Assembly: GCA_002381185.1 (NCBI GenBank)
Contig: DFOA01000053.1
Span: 14,740 to 78,739, forward strand
Origin: Firmicutes bacterium UBA3553
GTDB lineage: Bacteria > Bacillota > Clostridia > Tissierellales > Sedimentibacteraceae
Direction: 5' to 3'
DNA: 64,000 bases
Part shown: piece after piece, positions 8,654-17,068 of the stretch
Position numbering within the stretch: position 1 is the stretch's first letter
Layout of the letters: the number at the start of each line of letters is the position of its first letter
The notes under the pieces: generated by a model
Told to the model about the DNA's origin: nothing
Databases searched by the model: none
The model's input: the letters and a program-made list of their open reading frames with translations, nothing else
Translations under genes and position numbers: made by a program

Positions 8654-9208
8654 CTAAACTTTATCGTTCAATAAAACCATATGTATATGGTCCTCCCATA
8701 TTCCATTGATCTTTAAGTACTTGTGAGCTATGCCCTCATTATAAAACCCAAGTTTTTCAGTTACCCTCATGGATCGTTTATTTCTAGGTATTATATTAGC
8801 TTCGATTCTATGCAATCCGTATTCGCTGAATACAATATCGATGCCTTTTTTTACTGCCTCTGTCATATAACCTTGATTAATTTCATCTTTGTCCAACTTG
8901 TAGCCAAGATAGCATGATAAAAAACCGCCCCATACAATATTGCTGAAACCAATAGTTCCAATGGTTCTTTTTTCATCATTCTTTTTAAAAATCCATAGTC
9001 TTAATAAGTTCTTATTTTCCATTAGAAACCGGTCATTTTCAAGCTGATCTTCATGGTACGCCTTTGTATAAAACTCCTCACTTCTTTTAGGTTCCCATTC
9101 TTCTAAAAAGGAGCTGTTTCTAAGATAATAATCTAAAACGATTTGTGCTGAAGAACTGTCCAGCACTTTAAGAATCAATCTTTCCGTGGTATAAATCTTA
9201 TTATTCAT
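8654..9208 (-). CDS. GNAT N-acetyltransferase (RimJ/RimL type)
   Basis: 184 residues of the Acetyltransf_3 type. Visible marks are the N-terminal TERLILKVLD, the acetyl-CoA loop region YLGYKLDKDEINQGYMTEAVKKG (Q-G-x-x-T-E-A) and the C-terminal HRIEANIIPRNKRSMRVTEKLGF, ending in EDHIHMVLL. These proteins acetylate N-termini of proteins or small amines; the substrate is not predictable. Length is normal. Confidence 0.88.
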   Translation of the reverse strand: MNNKIYTTERLILKVLDSSSAQIVLDYYLRNSSFLEEWEPKRSEEFYTKAYHEDQLENDRFLMENKNLLRLWIFKKNDEKRTIGTIGFSNIVWGGFLSCYLGYKLDKDEINQGYMTEAVKKGIDIVFSEYGLHRIEANIIPRNKRSMRVTEKLGFYNEGIAHKYLKINGIWEDHIHMVLLNDKV

Positions 9209-9306
9209 AATTACCTCTATTCCGCGCTTTTATAACTACCGCCATCTCACTTAATATCAATACATCTGCTATAACTTTTCATTATTCCAATAAATTTACT
9301 GACTCC

Positions 9307-9666
9307 TTATATCTTTTCTAAAATTTCTACAGTTCTTTCATTTTTTACATTTCCGGTATTCAATGTTGTTTTGGGTTCAAGCAACATGACGTGTACTTCG
9401 TTTTCGGCAATTGGCATATGTTCAATTCCTTTTGGTATAATAAAAAACTCGCCCTCATTCAAAATGATGTCTTCTGAGCGCAGCTTAATAAGCAGTCTAC
9501 CCTTAATAACCATGAACATTTCGTCCTCATTTTCATGCATATGCCATACGAATTCACCTTTAAGCTTCGCAAGCTTTACATATGACTCATTAATGTCACC
9601 AACTATTTTGGGACTCCAGTACTCACTGAAAGTACCCAGTTTTTCATTGATATTAATCTTTTCCAT
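9307..9666 (-). CDS. Cupin-domain protein
   Basis: 119 residues, a single cupin barrel: motif 1 is GEFVWHMHENEDEMFMVIKGRL (H-x-H-x-x-x-D-E, then G) and motif 2 is GEFFIIPKGIEHMPIA (E-x3-P-x-G-x-x-H). The two His and the Glu that usually bind metal are present. The function is unknown; small stand-alone cupins of this type are often sugar or aromatic dioxygenase-like or simply binding proteins. Confidence 0.85.
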   Translation of the reverse strand: MEKININEKLGTFSEYWSPKIVGDINESYVKLAKLKGEFVWHMHENEDEMFMVIKGRLLIKLRSEDIILNEGEFFIIPKGIEHMPIAENEVHVMLLEPKTTLNTGNVKNERTVEILEKI

Positions 9667-9840
9667 TTCAATTCACCTCAAAATTTAATATTAATATTGG
9701 GATTCCATTAGGTTTACCTTTGCTTTCTGAGCCTTTTTTCATATGCTTGGTTATGTTCATTCAAAGTTGTGTCCTTTAGATACCTTACCATATTGTTGGA
9801 TAAAGGACATATTAAAAGTTCTTTCAATTTAAACGGGACA

Positions 9841-10752
9841 TTATCGATATTGAGTATAAAAATTTTTTAAATACCAGGTCGGTACAGAATTGTTCATGTT
9901 ATCAAACCAGGACAACACGTCCTTTGCTTGATTTTTCATTGTGGCAATTTCATTTTCGCCAAACGTGACTGCCCAGTATATTGAGGATATTGTATTACTT
10001 GAAATGTAAAATGCCAATAACTTAAAAAATTCAATAGGAGGTTTTCCGTTAAAATAACCATTGAGCTGACCCGTTGCAAAATGTGGACTGACTGCTGCGC
10101 TCCACACAATCCGGTTGAATTCCTCCCATGGATCACCGAAATCATGCCGGTTGAAATCAATGATTGAAAGTGTATTATCAGATGAGATAATCATATTGCC
10201 TACATGATAATCACCATGCTGATAGCACTGCGGTCTATCAGAGAGTAAACACCGATTATTTTCAATATAGTCAATGATTTTATCACCACCCTCAATCTTT
10301 ATTCCACAGGATTTGTATTTTTCAATTTTATCGCTTGTTTTCCGGTTAAAGAATACATCCCATTTTTCCTGTTCTATTGGAGCAGGAATAGAATGAATAA
10401 TTCTCAGTATTTTACCGGATTTTATACCAAGCTCATATTGCTCGGTTTCTGTCAATTGCGGCAAAACAACCCTTGACTCTTCACCGTCACACCATGTAAA
10501 CAGCGAGTATACATACTTTCCATTATTGCAGATTCCAAAATCCAATGGCTGTGACATTGGTACCCCCAAAGCCGCAACCTGCTTCATCATTTCAAATTCA
10601 GTCTTTTTTCCGTCATAATGAGATATATCTGCAACACGCAGAAGCAACTTTTTACCATCTACGGTTTCGATACAATATTTCTTATCACTTGACCAGCCCT
10701 TATTGACAGGTTCTATTTTTAAAAATGAATTATAACCTAGTATATCCTTCAT
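9841..10752 (-). CDS. Aminoglycoside/choline-kinase-like phosphotransferase
   Basis: 303 residues of the APH fold. The catalytic loop reads QCYQHGDYHVGNMII and the magnesium loop LSIIDFNRHDFGDPWEEFNR, matching the HGDxHxxN and IDF/D motifs. The N-terminal half has WSSDKKYCIET and KLLLRVAD, the expected nucleotide-binding strand with a lysine. Relatives include kanamycin-type phosphotransferases and uncharacterised small-molecule kinases; resistance is possible but not shown. It lies 18 nt upstream of the end of a GNAT gene (10771-11205), suggesting an operon. Confidence 0.88.
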   Translation of the reverse strand: MKDILGYNSFLKIEPVNKGWSSDKKYCIETVDGKKLLLRVADISHYDGKKTEFEMMKQVAALGVPMSQPLDFGICNNGKYVYSLFTWCDGEESRVVLPQLTETEQYELGIKSGKILRIIHSIPAPIEQEKWDVFFNRKTSDKIEKYKSCGIKIEGGDKIIDYIENNRCLLSDRPQCYQHGDYHVGNMIISSDNTLSIIDFNRHDFGDPWEEFNRIVWSAAVSPHFATGQLNGYFNGKPPIEFFKLLAFYISSNTISSIYWAVTFGENEIATMKNQAKDVLSWFDNMNNSVPTWYLKNFYTQYR

Positions 10753-10770
10753 GTGATCATCCTTTTATTA

Positions 10771-11205
10771 CTATTCTGTAAATCCTCTTTCTTTCATTCT
10801 GTCCGCATTTATAAACTTAGCCATACCTGTCTTCATGAGCCTAAAACCAAATTTTCTGTAAAAATCTTCTTTACCTGGATTTGAATAAAGAATAAAATTG
10901 CATCCCGGAAGCTTATTCGTTATATTGTCAACTAAGATTCTCCCTATTCCCTTCCCCTGGTATTCTGGCAATACAGCAACATCATAAATAGCTGCCTGTT
11001 TTACACAATCAGAAATTGCTCTTGAAACTCCAATCAATTTATCATTATCAAATACAAATACAGTGACCTGGCTGTTTAGAAAAGCTCTTTTGCAAATTTC
11101 CGGCTCTACGCTGCTTAATCCTGCAACTTCCAGCAGAGAACTTACTGTATTCCAATCAATATCCTTCGTTTCAAATTTAATATTTATATTCAATTGTTCC
11201 TCCAA
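10771..11205 (-). CDS. GNAT N-acetyltransferase, short type
   Basis: 144 residues. The acetyl-CoA motif A is AIYDVAVLPEYQGKGIGRILVDNI (Q-x-x-G-x-G), followed by the C-terminal FYRKFGFRLMKTGMAKFI. This is the YvbK/small Acetyltransf_1 shape. It probably shares a transcript with the phosphotransferase immediately downstream, and the promoter at 11427-11455 could serve both. Substrate unknown. Confidence 0.88.
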   Translation of the reverse strand: MEEQLNINIKFETKDIDWNTVSSLLEVAGLSSVEPEICKRAFLNSQVTVFVFDNDKLIGVSRAISDCVKQAAIYDVAVLPEYQGKGIGRILVDNITNKLPGCNFILYSNPGKEDFYRKFGFRLMKTGMAKFINADRMKERGFTE

Positions 11206-11232
11206 ATTAGATGCTTATATATTTGTATCATG

Positions 11233-11420
11233 TTATTTAATCATTCCAAGCGTTCGGATAAAGAAATTTCTGAAACCCTCATCCATACTCGAGCGATCCT
11301 TAAGTTCGTCCATATCAAAATAATATTTCCCGGTATTTATATGTACAGAGAGACTATCAAGGAAACCCCTTTGGCTTTCCTTATCACCTGTTGCTGCTGC
11401 TCTATAATTTCTGATTTTTT
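11233..11420 (-). pseudogene. C-terminal relic of an unrecognised gene
   Basis: An open frame of about 56 codons ends at the TAA at 11233-11235 and lacks a convincing start; it opens after an in-frame stop near 11418. The last part reads GKYYFDMDELKDRSSM then DEGFRNFFIRTLGMIK, which looks like real protein with codon use like its neighbours. A good promoter sits just upstream (11427-11455) but no ribosome site matches a long frame. I take it to be the tail of a decayed gene. I could not identify the family. Confidence 0.45.
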
Positions 11421-11426
11421 ATGTCT

Positions 11427-11455
11427 ATTATACAATACAGGCTTAAAGCCGTCAA
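11427..11455 (-). promoter_or_regulatory. Sigma-A promoter
   Basis: Minus strand: TTGACG (11455-11450), 17-bp spacer, TATAAT (11432-11427). It points at the relic 11233-11420 and then the GNAT and phosphotransferase genes, which have no other clear promoter. Confidence 0.65.
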
Positions 11456-11570
11456 TTTTGGTTTATTATTCCTCTTATTTTTTAATGAGGGCACAGAAGA
11501 AAAATGAGGATGCAGTCTGATTTTCGCTATTACTTCATCTGTTATATGAACATTTAATTTAGATTCTATA

Positions 11571-11627
11571 AAACAATGCATGAGAATGGTAGGCTAATCC
11601 ATGCCATGCATTGTTTCTATTTTTTGC
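11571..11627. terminator. Strong hairpin, probable terminator
   Basis: Arms AAACAATGCATG (11571-11582) and CATGCATTGTTT (11605-11616) form a 12-bp perfect stem. On the plus strand CTATTTTTTG follows; on the minus strand TTATAG follows. It lies downstream of the nitrilase relic (minus). No plus-strand gene ends here, so it may be bidirectional. Nothing else is recognised in 11456-11728. Confidence 0.6.
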
Positions 11628-11728
11628 TTTATGAATGATGCTATTGTTATCAGCATATCCTCCAGAAGACTTATCCGTATATCGTCTTTTCTTTGCCGAT
11701 GCAAAACTGATTTTACACACTAAATTAA

Positions 11729-12171
11729 CTATAAATTTAATGGATCATATCCTAAGAATTCATCGTATACATCTAATCTTCTGTCTTTCTTTGATGAGTT
11801 GTACTTATTTGTCCCATGAGCTCTTACTTTAGCAAAATTACAATCCCCATATATAATCTGCTCTGTATCATCTGCCGGTCCGGCAATTGGAATCCCTGCT
11901 GTTCTTACTATTAAACTTTTACCGGGAAACACCATATATCTCTCTATTCCCACTCTGTCAGCTGCAGCAATGTATATTCCATTTGAATGTGCAGCTGACA
12001 TGGCAAGAACCGGACCGAAACTCTTCATATTATCCGGCAGACTGTCTATCGTAACCCAGTTGGTAGGAACACAGATAATATCTGCTCCCTGCGCAGCAAG
12101 AATTCTATATGTTTAATGTCCATTTGCAAACATGCGACCTTGACGTCTAACCTCTTTTTTTTATTTTCCAC
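11729..12171 (-). pseudogene. Nitrilase-superfamily carbon-nitrogen hydrolase with central deletion
   Basis: A GTG start at 12171 with GGAGGG upstream opens a normal nitrilase N-terminus (RLDVKVACLQMDIK). The frame then jumps: from about 12115 a different frame carries the C-terminal half, TYRILAAQGADIICVPTNWV, followed by a NGIYIAAADRVGIE stretch and a GPADDTEQIIYGD stretch to the stop at 11729. An intact enzyme has about 270 residues; here the middle, holding the catalytic Glu, Lys and Cys, is missing, together with a frame change. The gene cannot make an active amidase. The flanking gene order gives no hint of its former pathway. Confidence 0.85.
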
Positions 12172-12236
12172 TTTGCCCTCCTAATTTAAATATAAACTTG
12201 TTCATATTTTAAACTAATCATCAATTTGAATAATAG

Positions 12237-12726
12237 CTATGATTTTTGAATAATGGATTTTTCCATAGTTTCTAAAGTCTCAATATCCTCTGGCTTAAGT
12301 TTTTCATACAAGCTTTGTCTGTAGGCTTTAGCCTCTTCCGGTTTGCTTTTTATTTCCTTAGTCTTATTAGCATCAAACCAATGGATCTTTTTATTCTTAT
12401 AGTATAAGTCAAAGTCAACAAACCTCTTACCATCGACTGTATATTCCAGTGCCATCAAAATTTTCTTAACCTCTTTCGGCGTAAAAAATGTAAACAATCT
12501 TACCTGGTATGTCAGAACCGAGTAAAGTATCACGGCATAGTCCTTGGTCCAGCTCAAGATTAATATCTGTTATAAAACACAGTGTACTGTTTTCTGATGA
12601 TTTCTCAAACCCATTCTGTAAATCTGTAATTTCCCCATTAAGCTTCAATTCTAAAAAACTTGTAATCTCTTCAGTATTTTCGGTTCTAATAAACAAATAA
12701 CGTGGTCCCATCCTAAATAATAACAT
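12237..12726 (-). pseudogene. Hypothetical gene split by a one-base frameshift
   Basis: Two overlapping frames appear to be one gene. The upstream part (from 12726, MLLFRMGPRYLFIRTENTEE) runs to IPGKIVYIF; the downstream part continues TPKEVKKILMALEYTVDG and ends at 12237. On the plus strand an A6 run at 12483-12488 lies at the switch: removing one A joins the frames to read IVYIFTPKEVKK, giving a protein of about 162 residues. This may be a real mutation, programmed slippage or a sequencing error. No family was recognised; no signal peptide or membrane helix. Confidence 0.65.
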
Positions 12727-12741
12727 ATATCCCCCTTTCGT

Positions 12742-13371
12742 TTATAAGCCAATTCCTTTTAATTCCATACATCTTAATCTGTTTGTACCTATAGGATAAT
12801 CTAAATGATATACACTTTTGGTTGACAAATCAATTATATTGATATTCAGCAACCCATTTAAACCAATTGTTTCGTTTTTTTTATAGTGCCCAGGTTCAAA
12901 GCTATGCCCATAAAGGTTAAAATCTGCCTTATAAGAATATTCTTCTTTATAGTAATGACCAACTGTGAAGCTGCAATCATCTATTGTCAAGAAACCTTCC
13001 TCAAGAATTATTCCTCTCTTAATCAATTGACTAACAGTTTCATAATCATCATGGTTGCCTAATACATAATAGATTTTTGAGTATTCATTCTTCTCTAAAC
13101 ATTCAATCAGCTTTTTAACTCCTTTGTGGTAGTGTTCAATTCTATTTTTATAAATTCCTAACTTAATATCATCTGCCATATCACCTGTATGTATAATAAA
13201 TTGAGGCTTTAGAATATTAATTATTCTAATAATATAATTATAGATATCTACTGGAGTATCACTTATATGCAACAATATAGGTCCTTTTAAATCTCTTAAA
13301 AGTTCCTCTGGGATATAGGGATAATTAAATGATAATAGCAATCCTTTATATATATTCTTTATTAACTCCAT
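12742..13371 (-). CDS. Calcineurin-like metallophosphoesterase
   Basis: 209 residues. Metal-binding motifs appear in order: LLHISDTP (D-x-[H/T] variant), FIIHTGDMADD (GDxxD), YVLGNHDD (GNHD/E), TVGHYY and FNLYGHSF (GHx). The first motif has D-T-P in place of the common D-x-H, as in some YfcE-like proteins. It probably hydrolyses a phosphodiester or phosphomonoester; substrate unknown. It starts 13 nt... upstream of the frameshifted gene above, so the pair may have formed an operon. Confidence 0.82.
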   Translation of the reverse strand: MELIKNIYKGLLLSFNYPYIPEELLRDLKGPILLHISDTPVDIYNYIIRIINILKPQFIIHTGDMADDIKLGIYKNRIEHYHKGVKKLIECLEKNEYSKIYYVLGNHDDYETVSQLIKRGIILEEGFLTIDDCSFTVGHYYKEEYSYKADFNLYGHSFEPGHYKKNETIGLNGLLNINIIDLSTKSVYHLDYPIGTNRLRCMELKGIGL

Positions 13372-13474
13372 GTTAGTTACCAGCCTCCTAAGTTGAACTT
13401 TAGACCGTTGATTTTCAAAATTTCAGCGCGTTCAACCAAGCAAATCGCCTTACTGTACACACTGATTTTCCACT

Positions 13475-13541
13475 ATTTTACCATAAATACAATAAAAAAG
13501 ATAGAATTAAATGTATTGAGCATTTTTCTATCTTTAAATTT
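13475..13541. repeat. Third copy of the short palindromic repeat
   Basis: It begins with ATTTTACCATAAATA (13475-13489, identical to 5663-5677) and contains the imperfect hairpin GATAGAATT...CATTTTTCTATC (13500-13532), matching the copy at 5811-5860. It therefore joins features of both copies at 5.7-5.9 kb and may be nearest the full-length form. The surrounding gene-free stretch 13372-13683 holds nothing else I recognise. Confidence 0.5.
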
Positions 13542-13683
13542 TAATTCTTCAAGAATGTTATTAAATCATCTTTATTTTATATTCAGAAAAAGAAGTATAA
13601 AGTAACCGCTGTTTCCTATTTAAGCTTTGTATTATGCTTATGTTATATTGCGGATATTTTTTTAATGATTTATGAGAGTTTGG

Positions 13684-14265
13684 TTAACGAATAATATGAA
13701 TTACATCCTTCCGGGGATCAGCTGATTTTGGTTCGCCTGCCGGATATCCCAGAACAATCGACCCATATACTATATGATCTTGTGGAATATCTAACTCTGT
13801 TAAAAGTTCTCTTATAAAAGGCATATGCGTTAGTCCGGGAAGCTGATTTACCCAACAGGAACCTATTCCAAGAGAGTGAGCGGCCAGCATCATGTTACCG
13901 ATCGCCAATGCAGAATCCGGCATGGCGTTTCCATTGTTTTTTAAGTTAGACACAATGATAAATGTTGGTGCATAATATAAAAAGTTTGCATTCTCATCCT
14001 TTGCCTTTTCTATCAGGCTTACTATATATGGATGAGTTTCTGCAATAACCGGTACAGACAATAATGTCTGTCGGATTGCTTCATTTACTTTTCCTATTGC
14101 TTCAGAATTTTGAACTGCTGTAAATCTCCAACTTTGCATGCCCATACCGTTAGGGGCGTAGCTGCCTGCTAAAAGAATAGTATTCAATTCTTCTTCCGAT
14201 ATTTGCTCATCTCTAAAGTTACGTATACTTCTTCTTGAAATAATATTTTCTAATACCTTATTCAT
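13684..14265 (-). CDS. Nitroreductase-family FMN oxidoreductase
   Basis: 193 residues from the ATG at 14265, chosen because GGGAGG lies 6 nt upstream; a longer frame begins at 14304 but lacks such a site. N-terminal ISRRSIRNFRDEQIS and the LLAGSYAPNGMGMQSWRF FMN-binding segment are diagnostic, with GNMMLAAHSLGIGSCWV and SIVLGYPAGEP later. These flavoenzymes use NAD(P)H to reduce nitro groups or quinones. Length is normal; it is a single-gene unit. Confidence 0.9.
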   Translation of the reverse strand: MNKVLENIISRRSIRNFRDEQISEEELNTILLAGSYAPNGMGMQSWRFTAVQNSEAIGKVNEAIRQTLLSVPVIAETHPYIVSLIEKAKDENANFLYYAPTFIIVSNLKNNGNAMPDSALAIGNMMLAAHSLGIGSCWVNQLPGLTHMPFIRELLTELDIPQDHIVYGSIVLGYPAGEPKSADPRKDVIHIIR

Positions 14266-14424
14266 AGTTTCCTCCCTTAAGTACCTGATATTAGTGTTTC
14301 CCATTTTCTGTTTTTAATTAAAAGTGCATCCGCTTAACCTGTTCATGATTCCAATAAATTTATCAATAGTATAAGCTTCGTCAAGTTTTAAAAGCAAAGC
14401 AGTAAATATAGTTTCCTTTTGTGC

Positions 14425-14452
14425 TTGCAAATATTCCAAGTTGCAGTATAAT
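14425..14452 (+). promoter_or_regulatory. Promoter of the crcB unit
   Basis: TTGCAA (14425-14430), 16-bp spacer, TATAAT (14447-14452). It lies just before the fluoride riboswitch and is the only good plus-strand promoter found there. Confidence 0.6.
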
Positions 14453-14471
14453 TAATACATAACTAAATCAG

Positions 14472-14557
14472 ATTCGCAGGTGATGGAGTTCACCTTAAAT
14501 GCATAATACTATAATGCTAATGACTCCTACTTTTAATTCTATAAAAAGTAGGAGTCA
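14472..14557 (+). ncRNA. Fluoride riboswitch (crcB motif) with downstream hairpin
   Basis: The conserved core reads GCAGGTGATGGAGTTCACC, then TTAAATGC and a short stem ATAATACTATAATGC leading into TAATGACTCC, matching the crcB RNA: GGTGATGG-GTTCACC pairing with the pseudoknot-forming loop and the 3' pairing strand. A strong hairpin follows at 14521-14557 (TGACTCCTACTTTT against AAAAAGTAGGAGTCA) whose left arm overlaps the aptamer's 3' end, so ligand binding and hairpin formation exclude each other. Only three T follow the hairpin, so control may be by termination or by hiding the ribosome site. Confidence 0.9.
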
Positions 14558-14582
14558 TTTGATGCTTAAGGAGGTCATTTAC

Positions 14583-14960
14583 ATGAAAAAAATCTTAATT
14601 GTTGGTTTAGGTGGATTTATAGGCGCAAGCCTTCGATATGTAATATCCAAACATTCTTCAAATATTTTTGGAGGGCAGTTTGCATATGGTACTCTGGTTG
14701 TAAATGTCTTAGGGGGATTGCTGATCGGATTTATTTTAGAATTAACTACATTTACAGATTTTATTTCTCCCAATATGAAACTCTTTCTCACGACAGGTAT
14801 CATGGGTGGGCTGACTACCTTTTCTACATTCAGTTATGAAACAATAACATTTTTTTCTAATGGAAGTTACTTTCTAGCAGCAATCAATATTATACTGAAT
14901 CTTTTTTTAAGCTTAATAGGTGTTGTCGGTGGTAAAACACTATCTCATATTATTTTTTGA
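14583..14960 (+). CDS. crcB: Fluoride exporter CrcB/Fluc
   Basis: 125 residues from the ATG at 14583, with AAGGAGG 9 nt upstream. Four membrane helices and the family marks GGFIGASLRYVIS, FAYGTLVVNVLGG (the Asn of the channel), and TGIMGGLTTFSTFSYE (the phenylalanine-box region) are visible. CrcB forms dual-topology dimers that let fluoride leave the cell. The fluoride riboswitch directly upstream supports the call. Many Firmicutes have two crcB genes in tandem; here there is only one in the window. Confidence 0.95.
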   Translation: MKKILIVGLGGFIGASLRYVISKHSSNIFGGQFAYGTLVVNVLGGLLIGFILELTTFTDFISPNMKLFLTTGIMGGLTTFSTFSYETITFFSNGSYFLAAINIILNLFLSLIGVVGGKTLSHIIF

Positions 14961-15030
14961 CATTGAAATCGGTCATGTTTTAATATTTTTTTCAGCATTT
15001 GTATTTTGCCAGTATATTGAAAAATCCATC

Positions 15031-15054
15031 GACTGAAAGCTGGCGCGTTCAGTC
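15031..15054 (+). terminator. Weak hairpin after crcB
   Basis: GACTGAA (15031-15037) and TTCAGTC (15048-15054) form a 7-bp stem followed by ATTTCAAT. The T-run is poor, so this is only a possible terminator for crcB. Confidence 0.3.
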
Positions 15055-15089
15055 ATTTCAATAATAATTATACAATAGCAAAATAATAA

Positions 15090-15149
15090 TTGACAAAATA
15101 AACACATACTGTTAAATTGATAATTGAATTATCGATATTTCAATTATCA
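15090..15149 (+). promoter_or_regulatory. Autoregulated TetR promoter with dyad operator
   Basis: TTGACA (15090-15095), 17-bp spacer, TAAATT (15113-15118). Directly downstream is an 11-bp perfect inverted repeat, TGATAATTGAA (15118-15128) and TTCAATTATCA (15139-15149), with a 10-bp centre. Overlap of the dyad with the -10 and start site is typical for TetR autorepression. Confidence 0.75.
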
Positions 15150-15169
15150 GTTTACAGGAGGTTACACAA

Positions 15170-15787
15170 ATGTCCAAACCAGATTTCTCCATTGATCCGC
15201 GTATCATGGAGAGCGCAAAAAAAGAATTTCTTGCACAGGGGTTTGAAAAGACTTCATTAAAAGCAATCTGTGAAGATGCAAGAGTTACCACAGGTGCTCT
15301 GTACAAAAGATTTAACGGGAAAAAAGACTTGTTCTGTGCTGTAGTAGAGGACACGGTTAATGCGTTAAATGATTTTGTGGAAATGCGCAGTTCTGTTAAG
15401 GCATGTGATCTGCCGGATGATATGCTCATCAAGGCGTGGGAAATGAATGAAAGCATGTTGTCATGGTTTCATTTCCTCTACCAGTATCATGACGGTTTTG
15501 TACTTCTGATTTCAGGGGCATCAGGAACCAGATATGCCAATTTTCAGCACGACTTCGCGGAAACAATGACAACTAAGACCTATGAATATTTTCTGGAGGC
15601 AAAAAGTCGGGGCCTGACTCATGCAGACATCTCTATGGAGGAAATGCACATCCTGCTTTCCGCATTCTGGACGACGATTTATGAACCGTTTATTCACGGA
15701 TATACATGGGATCAGATGGAAGCCCATTGCGAGCTTATCTGCAACCTTTTCAACTGGAATAAGGTCTTGGGGTTTATCATACCCTAA
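15170..15787 (+). CDS. TetR-family regulator
   Basis: 205 residues. The helix-turn-helix is at about residues 10-55 (IMESAKKEFLAQGFEKTSLKAICEDARVTTGALYKRFNGKKDLF). The C-terminal ligand/dimer domain is unassigned. A GGAGG site precedes the ATG. It lies beside an 11-bp dyad operator and is followed by a broken ABC transporter that was presumably its target; the regulator itself looks intact. Confidence 0.9.
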   Translation: MSKPDFSIDPRIMESAKKEFLAQGFEKTSLKAICEDARVTTGALYKRFNGKKDLFCAVVEDTVNALNDFVEMRSSVKACDLPDDMLIKAWEMNESMLSWFHFLYQYHDGFVLLISGASGTRYANFQHDFAETMTTKTYEYFLEAKSRGLTHADISMEEMHILLSAFWTTIYEPFIHGYTWDQMEAHCELICNLFNWNKVLGFIIP

Positions 15788-15903
15788 TAAAGTTCCCTTG
15801 AGGGGATTTTTATTTCAAGATGCAAGCCCTTATCGAAGAAATTTTTCATTTATTCTTAAATTATTATTTTCTAACTTATCAATTTATAAAGGAGGGTTAT
15901 ATT

Positions 15904-17042
15904 TTGTTCAAAAAAGTATTAGAATACGCCGGTGGGCACCGAAAAACCACCTACGCTGCCATTGCAGCAATGATGGCGGGAATGGTCATGCAGGTACTTC
16001 CATTTTGGTTTATCTACCAGATTATCCGCCCTTTTTGCCGACAAGCGTATGGAGCTTGGAGCACATTTGCGCAAAATGCCCATGGGCTATTTTACAGAGG
16101 GCAATATTGGTAAAATCAGCTCGGTGATATCCACCGACATGGTGTTTATCGAGGAAAATTGTATGACCGTTCTGGCTGATATGATGAATTATATCTTTTC
16201 ACAGGATATTCTACTGGTGTTTCTATTCTTCTTCAATCCATGGATCGGTATTGCAGGGTTAGTTGTAACCCTTTATGATTCTTCTGTTAGGAAGAGGCTT
16301 AAAGAAAGAGGCTATTGAGGATTCTGCCATTCGACAGGAGCAGCTTGAAGGCTTAACAGAAGCAGTTTTAGACTTTACCGAGGGAATCGGTATAATTAAG
16401 ACCTATAACATGCTGGGCGAGAAATCCAAAACTCTTACCGAAAGCTTTAAAGAGGTTTGCCGTACCAGTATAGAATTTGAGGAAAATCATACTCCCTGGC
16501 AGCGTGGGCTGAACCCGATTTACGGCCTTGGTGTGGTTGTTGTAATTGCGCTCTCCGTATTCTTGTATTTCAAAGGAACACTGGATGTAACCTACCTGGT
16601 TGGTATCATGCTCTTTGTGTTTGACCTGTTCGGGCCTCTTAAGGCATTGTACGGGCAAAGCGCACGCCTTACCGTTATGAATAGCTGCATGGACCGCATT
16701 GAAGAGGTTTTCGCGCAACAGGAGCTACCAGACAACGGTGTATATACTATTCCGGAAAATACTGCAACACCGCAGGTGTAGTTTGAAAATGTCAGCTTTG
16801 CCTATGGAGAAAAGAATGTGCTGAATAATATCTCCTTTAATCTGGAAGATAACCAAATGCTTGCCCTGGTAGGCCCATCCGGTGGAGGAAAATCCACAAT
16901 CGCAAGCCTTTTGGCACGTTTCTGGGACGTGAAATCCGGAAGGATTCTGGTCCGTGGCCAGGATGTGCGCAACGTTCCTCTCAGCGATCTTATGAATCAT
17001 ATCAGCATGGTGTTTCAACGGGTATATCTGTTCCTCCCATAA
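15904..17042 (+). pseudogene. Wrecked ABC transporter (permease-ATPase half transporter)
   Basis: A TTG start at 15904 with AAAGGAGGG upstream begins FKKVLEYAGGHRKTTYAA, like the intact transporter at 1-640. After about 45 codons the frame breaks: HLRKMPMGYFTEGNIGKISS continues in another frame from about 16049, with roughly 60 residues missing. A second shift occurs near 16280. An amber TAG near 16779-16781 separates TPQV from FENVSFAYGEKNVLNNIS. The ATPase has a good Walker A (GPSGGGKST) but stops after the Q-loop (SMVFQRVYLF) at a strong inverted repeat; signature and Walker B are lost. Several independent lesions show it is dead. Confidence 0.9.
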
Positions 17043-17068
17043 GGATTGCTAAACATCCTTATGGGAGG
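17033..17068. repeat. 14-bp perfect inverted repeat at a gene-relic junction
   Basis: CCTCCCATAAGGAT (17033-17046) and ATCCTTATGGGAGG (17055-17068), 8-nt loop. It lies exactly where the ABC relic ends and a piece homologous to the ferredoxin gene at 40521-41804 begins. No T-run follows, so it is not an obvious terminator; it may mark a deletion or insertion scar. Confidence 0.75.

Noticed and set aside
9714..9861. A minus-strand frame after the phosphotransferase reading VPFKLKELLICPLSNNMV and ending RLRKQR
   Set aside because: It has no start codon, no ribosome site and no family I recognise; it could be a relic but support is too thin.
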